Source: an uncultured Syntrophomonadaceae bacterium (GTDB lineage: Bacteria > Bacillota > Syntrophomonadia > Syntrophomonadales > Syntrophomonadaceae). Taken from it: a stretch of DNA of 5,576 bases. The stretch spans positions 1 through 5,576 of the forward strand of contig CALXSZ010000098.1 of assembly GCA_944391275.1 (NCBI GenBank). Direction: 5' to 3'. The notes under the pieces are model-generated. The model was not told the DNA's origin, did not search any database, and saw only the letters and a list, made by a program, of their open reading frames with translations. A program made the position numbers and the translations under genes. Below are positions 1 through 5,366 of this stretch, one piece after another; position 1 is the stretch's first letter, and each line of letters starts with the position of its first letter.

Positions 1-297
1 CAATTGTTACAATCCAATCAAGGCGTTGAATTTATTGAAATGAAAAACCAGGATTGCTGCGGCGGTTCGGGAACATACAGCTTGACCCATTACGATCTAT
101 CCATGAAAATTTTGGCGAAAAAGATGCAATCCATTCAGGATACGGGAGCGCAAATTATTGCAACGTGTTGTCCCAGTTGCACCATGCAGCTCCGATATGG
201 CTTGCGAAAACAACATATGCCCCAGCTTCAAGTAAAACATCCCGTGGAACTGGTAAACGAATTTTACTACGAATCGAATCGGTCATTCCATGAGTAA
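1..297 (+). CDS. C-terminal part of a GlcF/LutA-like (Fe-S)-binding oxidoreductase subunit (5' truncated by window edge)
   Basis: The frame is open from the first base, so the start lies upstream and only about 98 C-terminal codons are visible. The visible part is a cysteine-rich CCG domain. A DCCGGSGTYSLTHYD motif has its paired cysteines at nt 55-60, and a CCPSCTMQL motif has cysteines at nt 166-171 and 178-180. This pairing is typical of the iron-sulfur subunit of glycolate oxidase (GlcF) and of lactate-utilisation LutA, and the same domain occurs in HdrB. CCG domains bind non-canonical Fe-S clusters or take part in electron transfer. The TYSLTHYD and MQLRYG stretches look closer to GlcF than to LutA, so a glycolate or other 2-hydroxyacid oxidase subunit is the best guess. 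The two N-terminal ferredoxin-like clusters expected of GlcF would be outside the window. The stop codon overlaps the ATG of the next gene (shared ATGAGTAA), so the two are co-transcribed and probably translationally coupled. The family is well supported; the substrate is not. Confidence 0.8.
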   Translation, partial: QLLQSNQGVEFIEMKNQDCCGGSGTYSLTHYDLSMKILAKKMQSIQDTGAQIIATCCPSCTMQLRYGLRKQHMPQLQVKHPVELVNEFYYESNRSFHE

Positions 298-1012
298 ACG
301 ATTAACGAAGAATTTATTCCGAAAAGTACGGGACGCCAATTTAAAATATCATATGATTGAAAACGGGGATCGGGTGGCGGTCGGCGTATCCGGCGGGAAA
401 GATAGCTTAACGCTTCTGCATTTTCTTCATTTATTGCAAAAATATACGCCGCTTCAGTTTACGCTCCATCCTATTCTGCTCGACTTAGGGTTCCATAATG
501 ATCATCAACCAGCGATAGCGTTTTGTCGTCAAAGAGATCTGCACCTGACAATTATTCCTACCAACATCGGAAAAATTGTTTTTGAAATTCGTCAAGAAAC
601 GAATCCTTGTTCGCTTTGTGCAAATTTGCGCCGTGGCGCATTGAATCGCACCGCCAAAGAAATGGGATGTAACAAGGTTGCTTTGGGACATCATTTGGAC
701 GATGCTGTATCCACATTGTTGATGTCGATCCTCTATGAACAACGCTTTCATTTGTTTAAACCCGTTACCTGGTTAGATCGAATCGGACTTTATAAAATTG
801 AACCGTTAATTTATATAGAAGAACAAGAAATTGAGCAGTTTATTGCAGCCGAGTCCATTGTTCCAGTGATCAATCATTGCCCTGCCGATGGTCATACGAA
901 ACGATCCGAAGTGCAAAAACTGGTTCGTCAGATTCGGAGTAATTATCCAGATTTTCCTAAAAAATTCATTGCAGCTTTGGAAAACATTGGCCCAGATAGT
1001 CTTTGGGGATAG
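290..1012 (+). CDS. ttcA: TtcA-like tRNA thiolase (PP-loop ATPase; predicted tRNA 2-thiocytidine synthetase)
   Basis: This 240-residue protein is of the TtcA/TtuA class of tRNA sulfurtransferases, which adenylate a tRNA base and replace its oxygen with sulfur; TtcA makes 2-thiocytidine at position 32. The ATP-binding PP-loop SGGKDS is at residues 34-39. A C-x2-C pair (C107, C110, in NPCSLCANLRRG) and a distal cysteine C197 (NHCPADG) match the three-cysteine set that holds an oxygen-sensitive [4Fe-4S] cluster in TtcA. GHHLDDA is at 133-139. The protein is shorter than E. coli TtcA (about 310 residues) and lacks the zinc fingers of TtuA, so it is the compact form seen in many anaerobic Bacillota. 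The start is the ATG at 290, inside the end of the upstream gene. No good ribosome binding site precedes it, which suggests reinitiation by ribosomes finishing the GlcF-like gene. A strong terminator follows within 20 nt. Thiolase family membership is secure; C32 as the target is inferred from homology. Confidence 0.88.
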   Translation: MSKRLTKNLFRKVRDANLKYHMIENGDRVAVGVSGGKDSLTLLHFLHLLQKYTPLQFTLHPILLDLGFHNDHQPAIAFCRQRDLHLTIIPTNIGKIVFEIRQETNPCSLCANLRRGALNRTAKEMGCNKVALGHHLDDAVSTLLMSILYEQRFHLFKPVTWLDRIGLYKIEPLIYIEEQEIEQFIAAESIVPVINHCPADGHTKRSEVQKLVRQIRSNYPDFPKKFIAALENIGPDSLWG

Positions 1013-1027
1013 AGAGTTTCTTTTTGT

Positions 1028-1079
1028 AAGAGGCTTATGTAATGTGAAGTTATATGGGCCTCTTGTTTTTTATTTTTTT
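1028..1079 (+). terminator. Strong Rho-independent terminator after the ttcA-like gene
   Basis: The outer stem AAGAGGC (1028-1034) pairs exactly with GCCTCTT (1058-1064). Pairing continues inward through 1035-1043 and 1049-1057, with several G-U pairs, leaving a five-base loop (1044-1048). A U-tract follows: six T, one A, seven T (1066-1079). The position, 15 nt after the stop codon at 1012, fits the end of the GlcF-like/ttcA operon. Confidence 0.9.
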
Positions 1080-1252
1080 AATGAGTTTTCATAATTTTAT
1101 GATTATCGGTCAAATTTTAGGTTAACAAGAATATTTTTTTATCATGCACTTTTAACGGAGGCGCTTCCAGGAATTGGCGATAAGTTGGCTTTGCACATTA
1201 TTCCTATTGGGAAACGAATGGAGAATTTGCGACTGAGTTTTTCCCGTGGCGG
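1080..1252 (+). other. Gene-free gap with an unassigned open frame and orphan Shine-Dalgarno sequence
   Basis: No convincing gene lies between the terminator and the mutY promoter. A frame is open from 1095 to a TGA at 1254-1256 (53 codons). It reads naturally as protein in its second half, for example TEALPGIGDKLALH then IIPIGKRMENLRLSFSRGG, but it has no ATG at its beginning. A good ribosome binding site, CGGAGG (1156-1161), lies inside it. The nearest possible starts are an ATT at 1173 in this frame and a TTG at 1174 in another frame, which would give only 20 codons. I do not recognise the peptide. It may be the worn 3' end of a lost gene, a small peptide with a rare start codon, or chance. 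Confidence 0.3.
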
Positions 1253-1281
1253 TTGAAAAATTTCTATAAATTTATTATTCT
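1253..1281 (+). promoter_or_regulatory. Probable sigma-A promoter for mutY
   Basis: TTGAAA (1253-1258, five of six matches to the -35 consensus) and TATTCT (1276-1281, four of six to the -10 consensus) are separated by exactly 17 nt. Transcription would start near 1288, about 30 nt before the ATG at 1319. The preceding gene ends in a strong terminator, so a promoter is needed in this gap. The AT-rich background means this could be coincidental. Confidence 0.5.
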
Positions 1282-1318
1282 TAATGCGCATTATCATTCA
1301 AAATTGTATGAGGTCATT

Positions 1319-2440
1319 ATGGATTCTTCTAATCTTGTTTCTGCATCTTCCTATTTATCAAATACGATTACTCCGTTATTAAATTGGTATCGGCAATGCG
1401 CCCGCATACTTCCTTGGCGAATGAATCGTGATCCTTACCGTATTTTGGTATCGGAAATTATGCTGCAACAAACTCGTGTTGACACGGTCAAACCCTATTT
1501 TGAAAAATTTATGCGTACTTTCCCCACGCTGAACGATTTAGCTTATGCGGACGAAATGATATTACTAAAATGCTGGGAAGGTCTAGGTTATTACCAGAGA
1601 GCACGCAATTTACAAAAAACCGCCCGAATCATCGTGGAAGAATATCAGAGCGTAGTGCCAAAGGATTATTCTCTCCTTTTGAAATTACCTGGAATTGGGG
1701 AATATACCGCCGGTTCCATTGCTTCTATCGCTTATGATATTCCAGTCCCAGCTGTAGACGGGAACGTTTTACGGGTTCTATCCCGAATTTTAAACAGTCA
1801 AAAAAATATCTCCGAAAGCGCGACCAAAAAACTTTTCCGTCAAATCGTCCAGAATATTTTGCCTTTAGATTGTCCTGGAACCTTTAACCAGGCAATCATG
1901 GAACTTGGTGCTACGATATGTTTACCGCGTAATGCAGCCCAATGTTTGCACTGCCCGATTTCATCCGATTGTCTTGCTTTAAAAGAAAATCGGGTAGCCG
2001 AATTGCCCGTTAAAGAAAAAAGTAAAGCGCGGGAAATCCAACATCGAACGTTACTCATTTTTTTAACTGAAGACCATGTTCTTCTCAAACAACGTCCAGC
2101 TAAAGGACTTCTTTCCAAATTATGGGAATATCCGAATTTTGAGGAATTTTGGTCCCCCGCTCAAGTGCGTGAACAGTTGAAAAAATGGGAAATAAGCCGT
2201 CCGTTTCAGATTATGCAGCTTCCTCCCCATAAACATATTTTCTCGCATTTGGAATGGCGTCTTCATGCATATTTGCTTTATACAACAAAATTTTCGCCTC
2301 CTCCGGATTTTCTTTGGGTTTCTTTAGAAAAAATGAACCAACAATATGCGCTGCCTTCTGCTTTCCAATTTTATACATCTCGTTTACTCCATTGGAATAA
2401 ACAATTTTCAGTACAAAAAAGAAAGGATGTTTCTCATTGA
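1319..2440 (+). CDS. mutY: Adenine DNA glycosylase MutY (A/G-specific)
   Basis: The product (373 residues) removes adenine mispaired with 8-oxoguanine, part of the GO repair pathway that prevents G:C to T:A mutations. The N-terminal half is the HhH-GPD glycosylase domain. LPWR is at 31-34, the catalytic glutamate E46 is in SEIMLQQTRV, the helix-hairpin-helix LPGIGEYTAG is at 123-132, and the catalytic aspartate D147 is in VDGNV. Y129, where bifunctional relatives have lysine, fits a monofunctional glycosylase. An iron-sulfur loop follows with C201, C209, C212 and C218. From about residue 240 there is the Nudix-like domain that recognises 8-oxoguanine, with GLLSKLWEYP (263-272) and the F-S-H triad at 308-310. 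The frame extends upstream to a TTG at 1253, but that codon lies in the probable -35 box and has no ribosome binding site. The ATG at 1319 has GAGGT at 1310-1314 and gives normal family length. One oddity is that the first cysteine spacing is seven residues rather than the usual six. The stop overlaps the next gene. Confidence 0.95.
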   Translation: MDSSNLVSASSYLSNTITPLLNWYRQCARILPWRMNRDPYRILVSEIMLQQTRVDTVKPYFEKFMRTFPTLNDLAYADEMILLKCWEGLGYYQRARNLQKTARIIVEEYQSVVPKDYSLLLKLPGIGEYTAGSIASIAYDIPVPAVDGNVLRVLSRILNSQKNISESATKKLFRQIVQNILPLDCPGTFNQAIMELGATICLPRNAAQCLHCPISSDCLALKENRVAELPVKEKSKAREIQHRTLLIFLTEDHVLLKQRPAKGLLSKLWEYPNFEEFWSPAQVREQLKKWEISRPFQIMQLPPHKHIFSHLEWRLHAYLLYTTKFSPPPDFLWVSLEKMNQQYALPSAFQFYTSRLLHWNKQFSVQKRKDVSH

Positions 2441-3366
2441 GTCATAAAAGGCGTCTTGCCAGTATTCTGATGTTATTACTTACCGCTTTTATTTGGGGAA
2501 CCGCCTTTGTCGCACAAAGTGTCGGAATGAATTATATTGGTCCTTTTACTTTCGGCAGTATACGTTTTATGATTGGCGGAATGGTTTTAATCCCTTTTAT
2601 TCTTTTTCAAAGAAAGTTCTTTCCGGCTTCATCTTCTGGAGCCGCTACAAAAACAAAATTTTCTTCTTTACTTTTTGGGGGATTGTGTTGCGGCGCAGCG
2701 CTCGCTGTTGCCAGCAGTTTTCAACAAATTGGCATCCAATATACTTCCGTCGGAAAAGCCGGTTTTATCACAACGCTTTACATTATCTTAGTTCCTATTT
2801 TTGGTATTTTCTTAGGGAAAAAATTTCCTAAGAAAATCTGGATCAGTATTTTTGCAGCAGTCGTCGGGTTGTACTTACTTTGCAAGACCGATTCTCTCTT
2901 CCATTTAAATCCGGGGGATCTTTTAATTTTCATCTGCGCTTTTTGTTTTGCCATCCATATTCTTATAATCGATTATTTTTCACCCCGAATGGATAGCGTC
3001 GTATTATCCTGCTTACAATTTTTCTTTGCCGGATTCTTCTGCCTTATTGCGATGTTTTTTACAGAAAACCCCAATTTATCCGACATTATAGCCGGATGGG
3101 CTCCGCTTCTTTATACAGGCGTCCTCTCTTGCGGAATCGCTTACACCTTGCAAGTCGTAGCGCAAAAAAATATCAATCCAACTCTTGCTTCGTTACTTAT
3201 GAGCACGGAATCCGTTTTTTCGGTATTAGCCGGTTGGGTTGTATTGCACCAAGCATTAAGCACGCAAGAAATTATTGGATGTATTTTGATGTTTTTCGCC
3301 ATCCTATATGCAAACCTCCAAGGGGAAGAAATCCCTCAAAAGAAACCGCTTTCAATCGAAAAATGA
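2437..3366 (+). CDS. EamA/DMT-family transporter, ten predicted membrane helices
   Basis: This 309-residue inner-membrane protein belongs to the drug/metabolite transporter superfamily (EamA, RhaT/YdcZ-like permeases). It has ten hydrophobic segments, at roughly 8-27, 37-56, 77-96, 105-125, 134-149, 159-178, 187-207, 217-237, 247-270 and 276-293, arranged as two five-helix repeats. Family hallmarks are AFIWGTAFVAQ in helix 1, the FxFGSIRF segment entering helix 2, the TSVGKAGFITTLYIILVPIF region over helices 3-4, and ASLLMSTESVFSVLAG with helices 9-10. Members export amino acids, metabolites or drugs, but the substrate cannot be read from sequence. The start is a TTG overlapping the mutY stop (TTGA, 2437-2440). 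It is supported by a clean AAAGGA ribosome binding site at 2422-2427 with nine-nt spacing, so expression is coupled to mutY. No functional link with DNA repair is evident. The C-terminal tail is short, polar and lysine-rich, as expected for a cytoplasmic end. Confidence 0.9.
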   Translation: MSHKRRLASILMLLLTAFIWGTAFVAQSVGMNYIGPFTFGSIRFMIGGMVLIPFILFQRKFFPASSSGAATKTKFSSLLFGGLCCGAALAVASSFQQIGIQYTSVGKAGFITTLYIILVPIFGIFLGKKFPKKIWISIFAAVVGLYLLCKTDSLFHLNPGDLLIFICAFCFAIHILIIDYFSPRMDSVVLSCLQFFFAGFFCLIAMFFTENPNLSDIIAGWAPLLYTGVLSCGIAYTLQVVAQKNINPTLASLLMSTESVFSVLAGWVVLHQALSTQEIIGCILMFFAILYANLQGEEIPQKKPLSIEK

Positions 3367-3413
3367 ACAGTGAACCTTATTTTAAATATTGGGAAGACTA
3401 TCTTTTGTAAATT

Positions 3414-3469
3414 AAAAAAGTCTGATTTTGGACAAATTCTTTTAACTTTGTTTTAAAATGACCTTTTTT
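3414..3469 (+). terminator. Probable AU-rich terminator after the EamA transporter
   Basis: A long imperfect hairpin spans the sequence just after the transporter gene. AAAAAAG (3414-3420) pairs with CTTTTTT (3463-3469), TC with GA, ATTTT (3425-3429) with AAAAT (3455-3459), and ACAAA (3432-3436) with TTTGT (3447-3451), with small bulges between. The run of six T at 3464-3469 would be the U-tract. The A-run and T-run could work in either direction. The stem is poor in G-C pairs, so efficiency is uncertain. Confidence 0.5.
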
Positions 3470-3488
3470 AGAAAAGAAAAAGTCGCTA

Positions 3489-3515
3489 TTGTTTTAGACA
3501 AAAATACGTTATAAT
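3489..3515 (+). promoter_or_regulatory. Probable mnmA promoter (perfect -10, weak -35)
   Basis: TATAAT at 3510-3515 matches the -10 consensus exactly and lies 23 nt before the mnmA ATG. The best -35 candidate, TTGTTT (3489-3494), is only 15 nt away, which is shorter than ideal. Transcription would start near 3522, putting the start of the RNA at or inside the AAGGAG ribosome binding site (3522-3527), so the untranslated leader would be very short. Confidence 0.5.
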
Positions 3516-3538
3516 AATGAAAAGGAGCATCTGTAAAG

Positions 3539-4570
3539 ATGAAAATCGGGATCTTATTAAGCGGTGGAATTGACAGTATGATGGCGGCTCGTCTTCTTCA
3601 AGAACAGGGGCATGAAATAATCGGAATTACGATGATTACTCAGGAAAATTTTGATTTGACGCCAGCTCAAAAGGCGGCGCAATGGCTTCATATTGATCAC
3701 CATATCGTGGATTTAAAAAAGTGGTTCCAACAGTACGTCATTACCTATTTTTGTTCTACTTATGAAAAAGGGGAAACGCCCAATCCTTGTGTTTTCTGTA
3801 ACCAATACGTTAAATTAGGCTCATTATTGGATATTGCCTTAGATTTAGGATGCGAAAAGGTTGCCACGGGCCACTATGTCCGCCTGATTTATGAAGAAAA
3901 TCAAAAAATGTACGCTCTTTATAAAGGCATAGACTCACGCAAAGATCAAAGCTATTTTCTCTATCGTTTAGGCCAACACGCTTTAGCGCATCTGTTATTT
4001 CCTTTGGGTGAATTTCATAAAGAAAGAATACGCGAAATGGCCACAGAGCGTCTGTTTCCTTCTTTTGTTACCCAACGTAAAGAAAGCCAGGACATCTGTT
4101 TTCTGCCTTCGGATTATCGGGAATTTCTCCAAAACAGGGTTCAATGCCGCCCAGGTACGTTTATTGATGAGAGCGGAAAAATTTTAGGCCAACATGCGGG
4201 TATTGCCTGGTATACGATTGGTCAACGCAAAGGATTAGGTATTAGCGCCGCTCATCCTTTATACGTCCTAAAGCTTGATCCTAAAACGCAGCAAATTACG
4301 TTGGGAAAAAATGAACAACTATTTCAACAACAATTTAGCCTTCGGGATTGCGTATGGGCAACGCCTACGAATTCTTTTCCATCTTATCCCGTACAAGTAA
4401 AAATTCGATATGCGGCTGCACCCGTTTGGGCGCAAATAACAACTGAAACCCCAAATAATATTTATGTTCAATTAGATGAACCGCAGCGTGCTATTACACC
4501 CGGTCAATCCGCTGTGTTTTACGACGAAAATCGCGTATTAGGCGGAGGAATCATCAAAGAAATTTTTTAA
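3539..4570 (+). CDS. mnmA: tRNA-specific 2-thiouridylase MnmA
   Basis: MnmA (343 residues) uses ATP and relayed sulfur to convert U34 to 2-thiouridine in the anticodons of tRNA-Lys, tRNA-Glu and tRNA-Gln, a cytoplasmic step needed for accurate decoding. The PP-loop SGGIDS is at residues 8-13 (SGGVDS is more usual). The first catalytic cysteine is C87 in NPCVFCN (82-88) and the second is C187 in SQDICFLP. GHY (111-113) and KDQSYF (135-140) are conserved tRNA/ATP-site motifs. YTIGQRKGLGI (225-235) precedes the C-terminal beta-barrel, which ends with ITPGQSAVFY (319-328). C84 sits where E. coli has aspartate, giving a C-x2-C pair. The protein is somewhat shorter than usual (about 355-375), mainly because the segment after strand two (residues about 33-45) is compressed. 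The start at 3539 has AAGGAG at 3522-3527 with 11-nt spacing. The gene has its own promoter and seems to be transcribed alone; no cysteine desulfurase gene is nearby. Confidence 0.95.
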   Translation: MKIGILLSGGIDSMMAARLLQEQGHEIIGITMITQENFDLTPAQKAAQWLHIDHHIVDLKKWFQQYVITYFCSTYEKGETPNPCVFCNQYVKLGSLLDIALDLGCEKVATGHYVRLIYEENQKMYALYKGIDSRKDQSYFLYRLGQHALAHLLFPLGEFHKERIREMATERLFPSFVTQRKESQDICFLPSDYREFLQNRVQCRPGTFIDESGKILGQHAGIAWYTIGQRKGLGISAAHPLYVLKLDPKTQQITLGKNEQLFQQQFSLRDCVWATPTNSFPSYPVQVKIRYAAAPVWAQITTETPNNIYVQLDEPQRAITPGQSAVFYDENRVLGGGIIKEIF

Positions 4571-4716
4571 TTGCACATTCTCTAGCAACCATAATTCCCT
4601 CATATGCTGAATAGGATAGCTTTACATCCAATATTATTCATTTTTTTAAAGTTTTTACAGATAAAATGCCATTTTACCAGTTATCCGTTTTCGATGTTCC
4701 CAGATGAATATAAGAA
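4571..4716 (+). other. Intergenic stretch between mnmA and the small membrane protein gene
   Basis: No gene is supported here. The frame of the downstream small protein stays open back to an ATG at 4604, and there is another ATG at 4694, but neither has a ribosome binding site and the encoded residues look like untranslated sequence. I see no clear terminator after mnmA and no promoter with good -35 and -10 boxes, so the small gene could be reached by read-through from mnmA. Confidence 0.4.
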
Positions 4717-4750
4717 AAGAGGTGAAAGGCGGGGAAAATCCCCCTTTATC
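4717..4750 (+). promoter_or_regulatory. Ribosome binding site separated from its start codon by a hairpin
   Basis: A good purine-rich site, AAGAGGTG (4717-4724), lies 26 nt before the ATG at 4751, too far for normal initiation. The gap holds a hairpin: AAAGG (4725-4729) pairs with CCTTT (4743-4747) and GGG (4731-4733) with CCC (4740-4742), with C4730 bulged and a small A-rich loop. When folded, only about three unpaired bases would separate the site from the start codon. Whether this helps or hinders translation is an inference from the spacing alone. Confidence 0.4.
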
Positions 4751-4927
4751 ATGAGTAAACGAAAAATAATTGTTCATGTCATTGTATATCTATTTATCCT
4801 TGCGAATGCTATTCCAGTAATCATGAACGGGTTAACCACCACTTTCTTTTGGGTCGCTATCTTTTTAGCGCTGCTCCTCCTCATTTTTGACATTGTCCGT
4901 ATCATAAAATATGGGGTAAAGGAATAA
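4751..4927 (+). CDS. Small two-helix membrane protein of unknown function (58 aa)
   Basis: I do not recognise the family. The predicted protein starts MSKRKIIVHV and has two hydrophobic helices, at about residues 6-25 and 31-50, joined by a short turn that includes an MNGLTT stretch. Positive residues at both ends (KRK at the start, a final RIIKYGVKE) favour both termini in the cytoplasm. The hydrophobic pattern and the basic ends look like a real protein rather than a chance frame. The frame continues upstream to 4604, but the ATG at 4751 is preferred because the upstream residues (a proline- and charge-rich stretch) break the pattern and overlap a hairpin. The Shine-Dalgarno sequence is unusually distant. 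A weak terminator follows, so it is probably its own unit or a read-through partner of mnmA. No function can be assigned; it could be a membrane-associated regulator, part of a larger complex, or dispensable. Confidence 0.6.
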   Translation: MSKRKIIVHVIVYLFILANAIPVIMNGLTTTFFWVAIFLALLLLIFDIVRIIKYGVKE

Positions 4928-4952
4928 ATAAAATCGCCTGATTGTTATAGAT

Positions 4953-4990
4953 AAAAACGAAACTTTTTTTCGGAAATCCGTTTGGTTTTT
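4953..4990 (+). terminator. Weak terminator after the 58-aa gene
   Basis: AAAAACGAAAC (4953-4963) pairs with GTTTGGTTTTT (4980-4990) with one G-G mismatch, enclosing a 16-nt loop that itself has a tiny GG/CC pairing. The T-run at the end of the stem could act as a U-tract. It lies just upstream of the T-box promoter, a sensible place for a transcription end, but pairing is mostly A-T. Confidence 0.4.
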
Positions 4991-5002
4991 CTTAAAAAAT
5001 AC

Positions 5003-5031
5003 TTGACAAACCCAACAGTCCATGATATTTT
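5003..5031 (+). promoter_or_regulatory. Strong sigma-A promoter for the T-box/trpB2 unit
   Basis: A perfect -35 box, TTGACA (5003-5008), is followed after exactly 17 nt by TATTTT (5026-5031). The expected transcription start near 5038 coincides with the first base-paired part of the T-box leader. This is the best promoter in the window. Confidence 0.85.
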
Positions 5032-5037
5032 ATCTTA

Positions 5038-5312
5038 AACCGATGAGAAAGAGTGAGTAGAATACATAGGGTTAGCGCAGAGAGCTGCGGGTTGGTGTAA
5101 CGTAGTGTAACCGATGTATTTGAATGGGCTTTTGAGGGCGAGCGGAAAGTAAAGTATGCAAGCCGGAGTGAGGTTCTCCGTTAAAAAAGACCAGCATATG
5201 ATAGTATGCGTTGAGGGGATGCTGTATAGAGCATCAAGCCGGGTGGCACCGCAGGAGTAAAGTGTGAACTCTTGTCCCAGCGTTATAAGTAGCAGGGACG
5301 GGGGTTTTTTTT
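5038..5312 (+). ncRNA. Tryptophan T-box riboswitch (tRNA-Trp sensing leader)
   Basis: The leader has the full T-box layout. In Stem I, AAAG (5048-5051) pairs with CTTT (5129-5132) below the specifier loop and AATACAT (5061-5067) with ATGTATT (5114-5120) above it, continued by GGTTA/TAACC (5070-5074/5108-5112). The AGTGAGTAG side of the specifier loop is at 5052-5060. The opposite side holds TGAATGGG, with the specifier TGG (Trp codon) at 5125-5127 followed by a purine. Further helices are CGGAG/CTCCG (5164-5168/5176-5180), GCATA/TATGC (5194-5198/5205-5209) and Stem III GATGCT/AGCATC (5218-5223/5230-5235). The conserved T-box element GGGTGGCACCGC is at 5241-5252. Its UGGC bulge (5244-5247) pairs with a GCCA acceptor end, and bacterial tRNA-Trp has G as discriminator base. 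Uncharged tRNA-Trp would stabilise the antiterminator (GGAGT 5254-5258 with ACTCT 5268-5272) and let transcription continue into trpB2. Confidence 0.93.
5268..5312 (+). terminator. T-box intrinsic terminator (mutually exclusive with antiterminator)
   Basis: ACTCTTGTCCC (5268-5278) pairs with GGGACGGGGGT (5295-5305), eleven pairs including G-U, and is followed by a T-run at 5305-5312. The 5' strand also forms the antiterminator with 5241-5258, so only one of the two can form. When tRNA-Trp is charged this hairpin should stop transcription before trpB2. Confidence 0.9.
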
Positions 5313-5366
5313 ATACCCTTTCCTCTACTGTAAATGATTTTTAGAAAAGAAAGGGGTATATTTTTT

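Noticed and set aside
485..751. Minus-strand frame inside the ttcA-like gene
   Set aside because: It lies wholly within a well-supported gene on the other strand and has no recognisable motif or ribosome binding site.
1158..1169. Near-palindrome GGAGGCGCTTCC as a possible operator
   Set aside because: It is a single imperfect copy not placed near any convincing promoter, and part of it is better read as a Shine-Dalgarno sequence.
1253..1318. TTG at 1253 as the start of MutY, adding 22 residues
   Set aside because: No ribosome binding site precedes it, the TTG falls in a probable -35 box, and the extra residues do not resemble MutY. The ATG at 1319 has GAGGT upstream.
1840..2118. Minus-strand frame inside mutY
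   Set aside because: It is the antisense shadow of the MutY iron-sulfur and linker region; its composition is arginine-rich and it has no family resemblance.
3096..3410. Frame overlapping the 3' end of the transporter gene and running past its stop
   Set aside because: It is an out-of-frame shadow of conserved EamA helices and has no ribosome binding site. The membrane-protein frame clearly explains this DNA.
4600..4700. Promoter candidates (TTTACA boxes) before the small membrane protein gene
   Set aside because: No TTTACA has an acceptable -10 box at 16-18 nt; in such AT-rich sequence partial matches are expected by chance.
4604..4750. A longer form of the small membrane protein starting at 4604 or 4694
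   Set aside because: Neither ATG has a ribosome binding site, and the added residues run through the hairpin and have no protein-like pattern.
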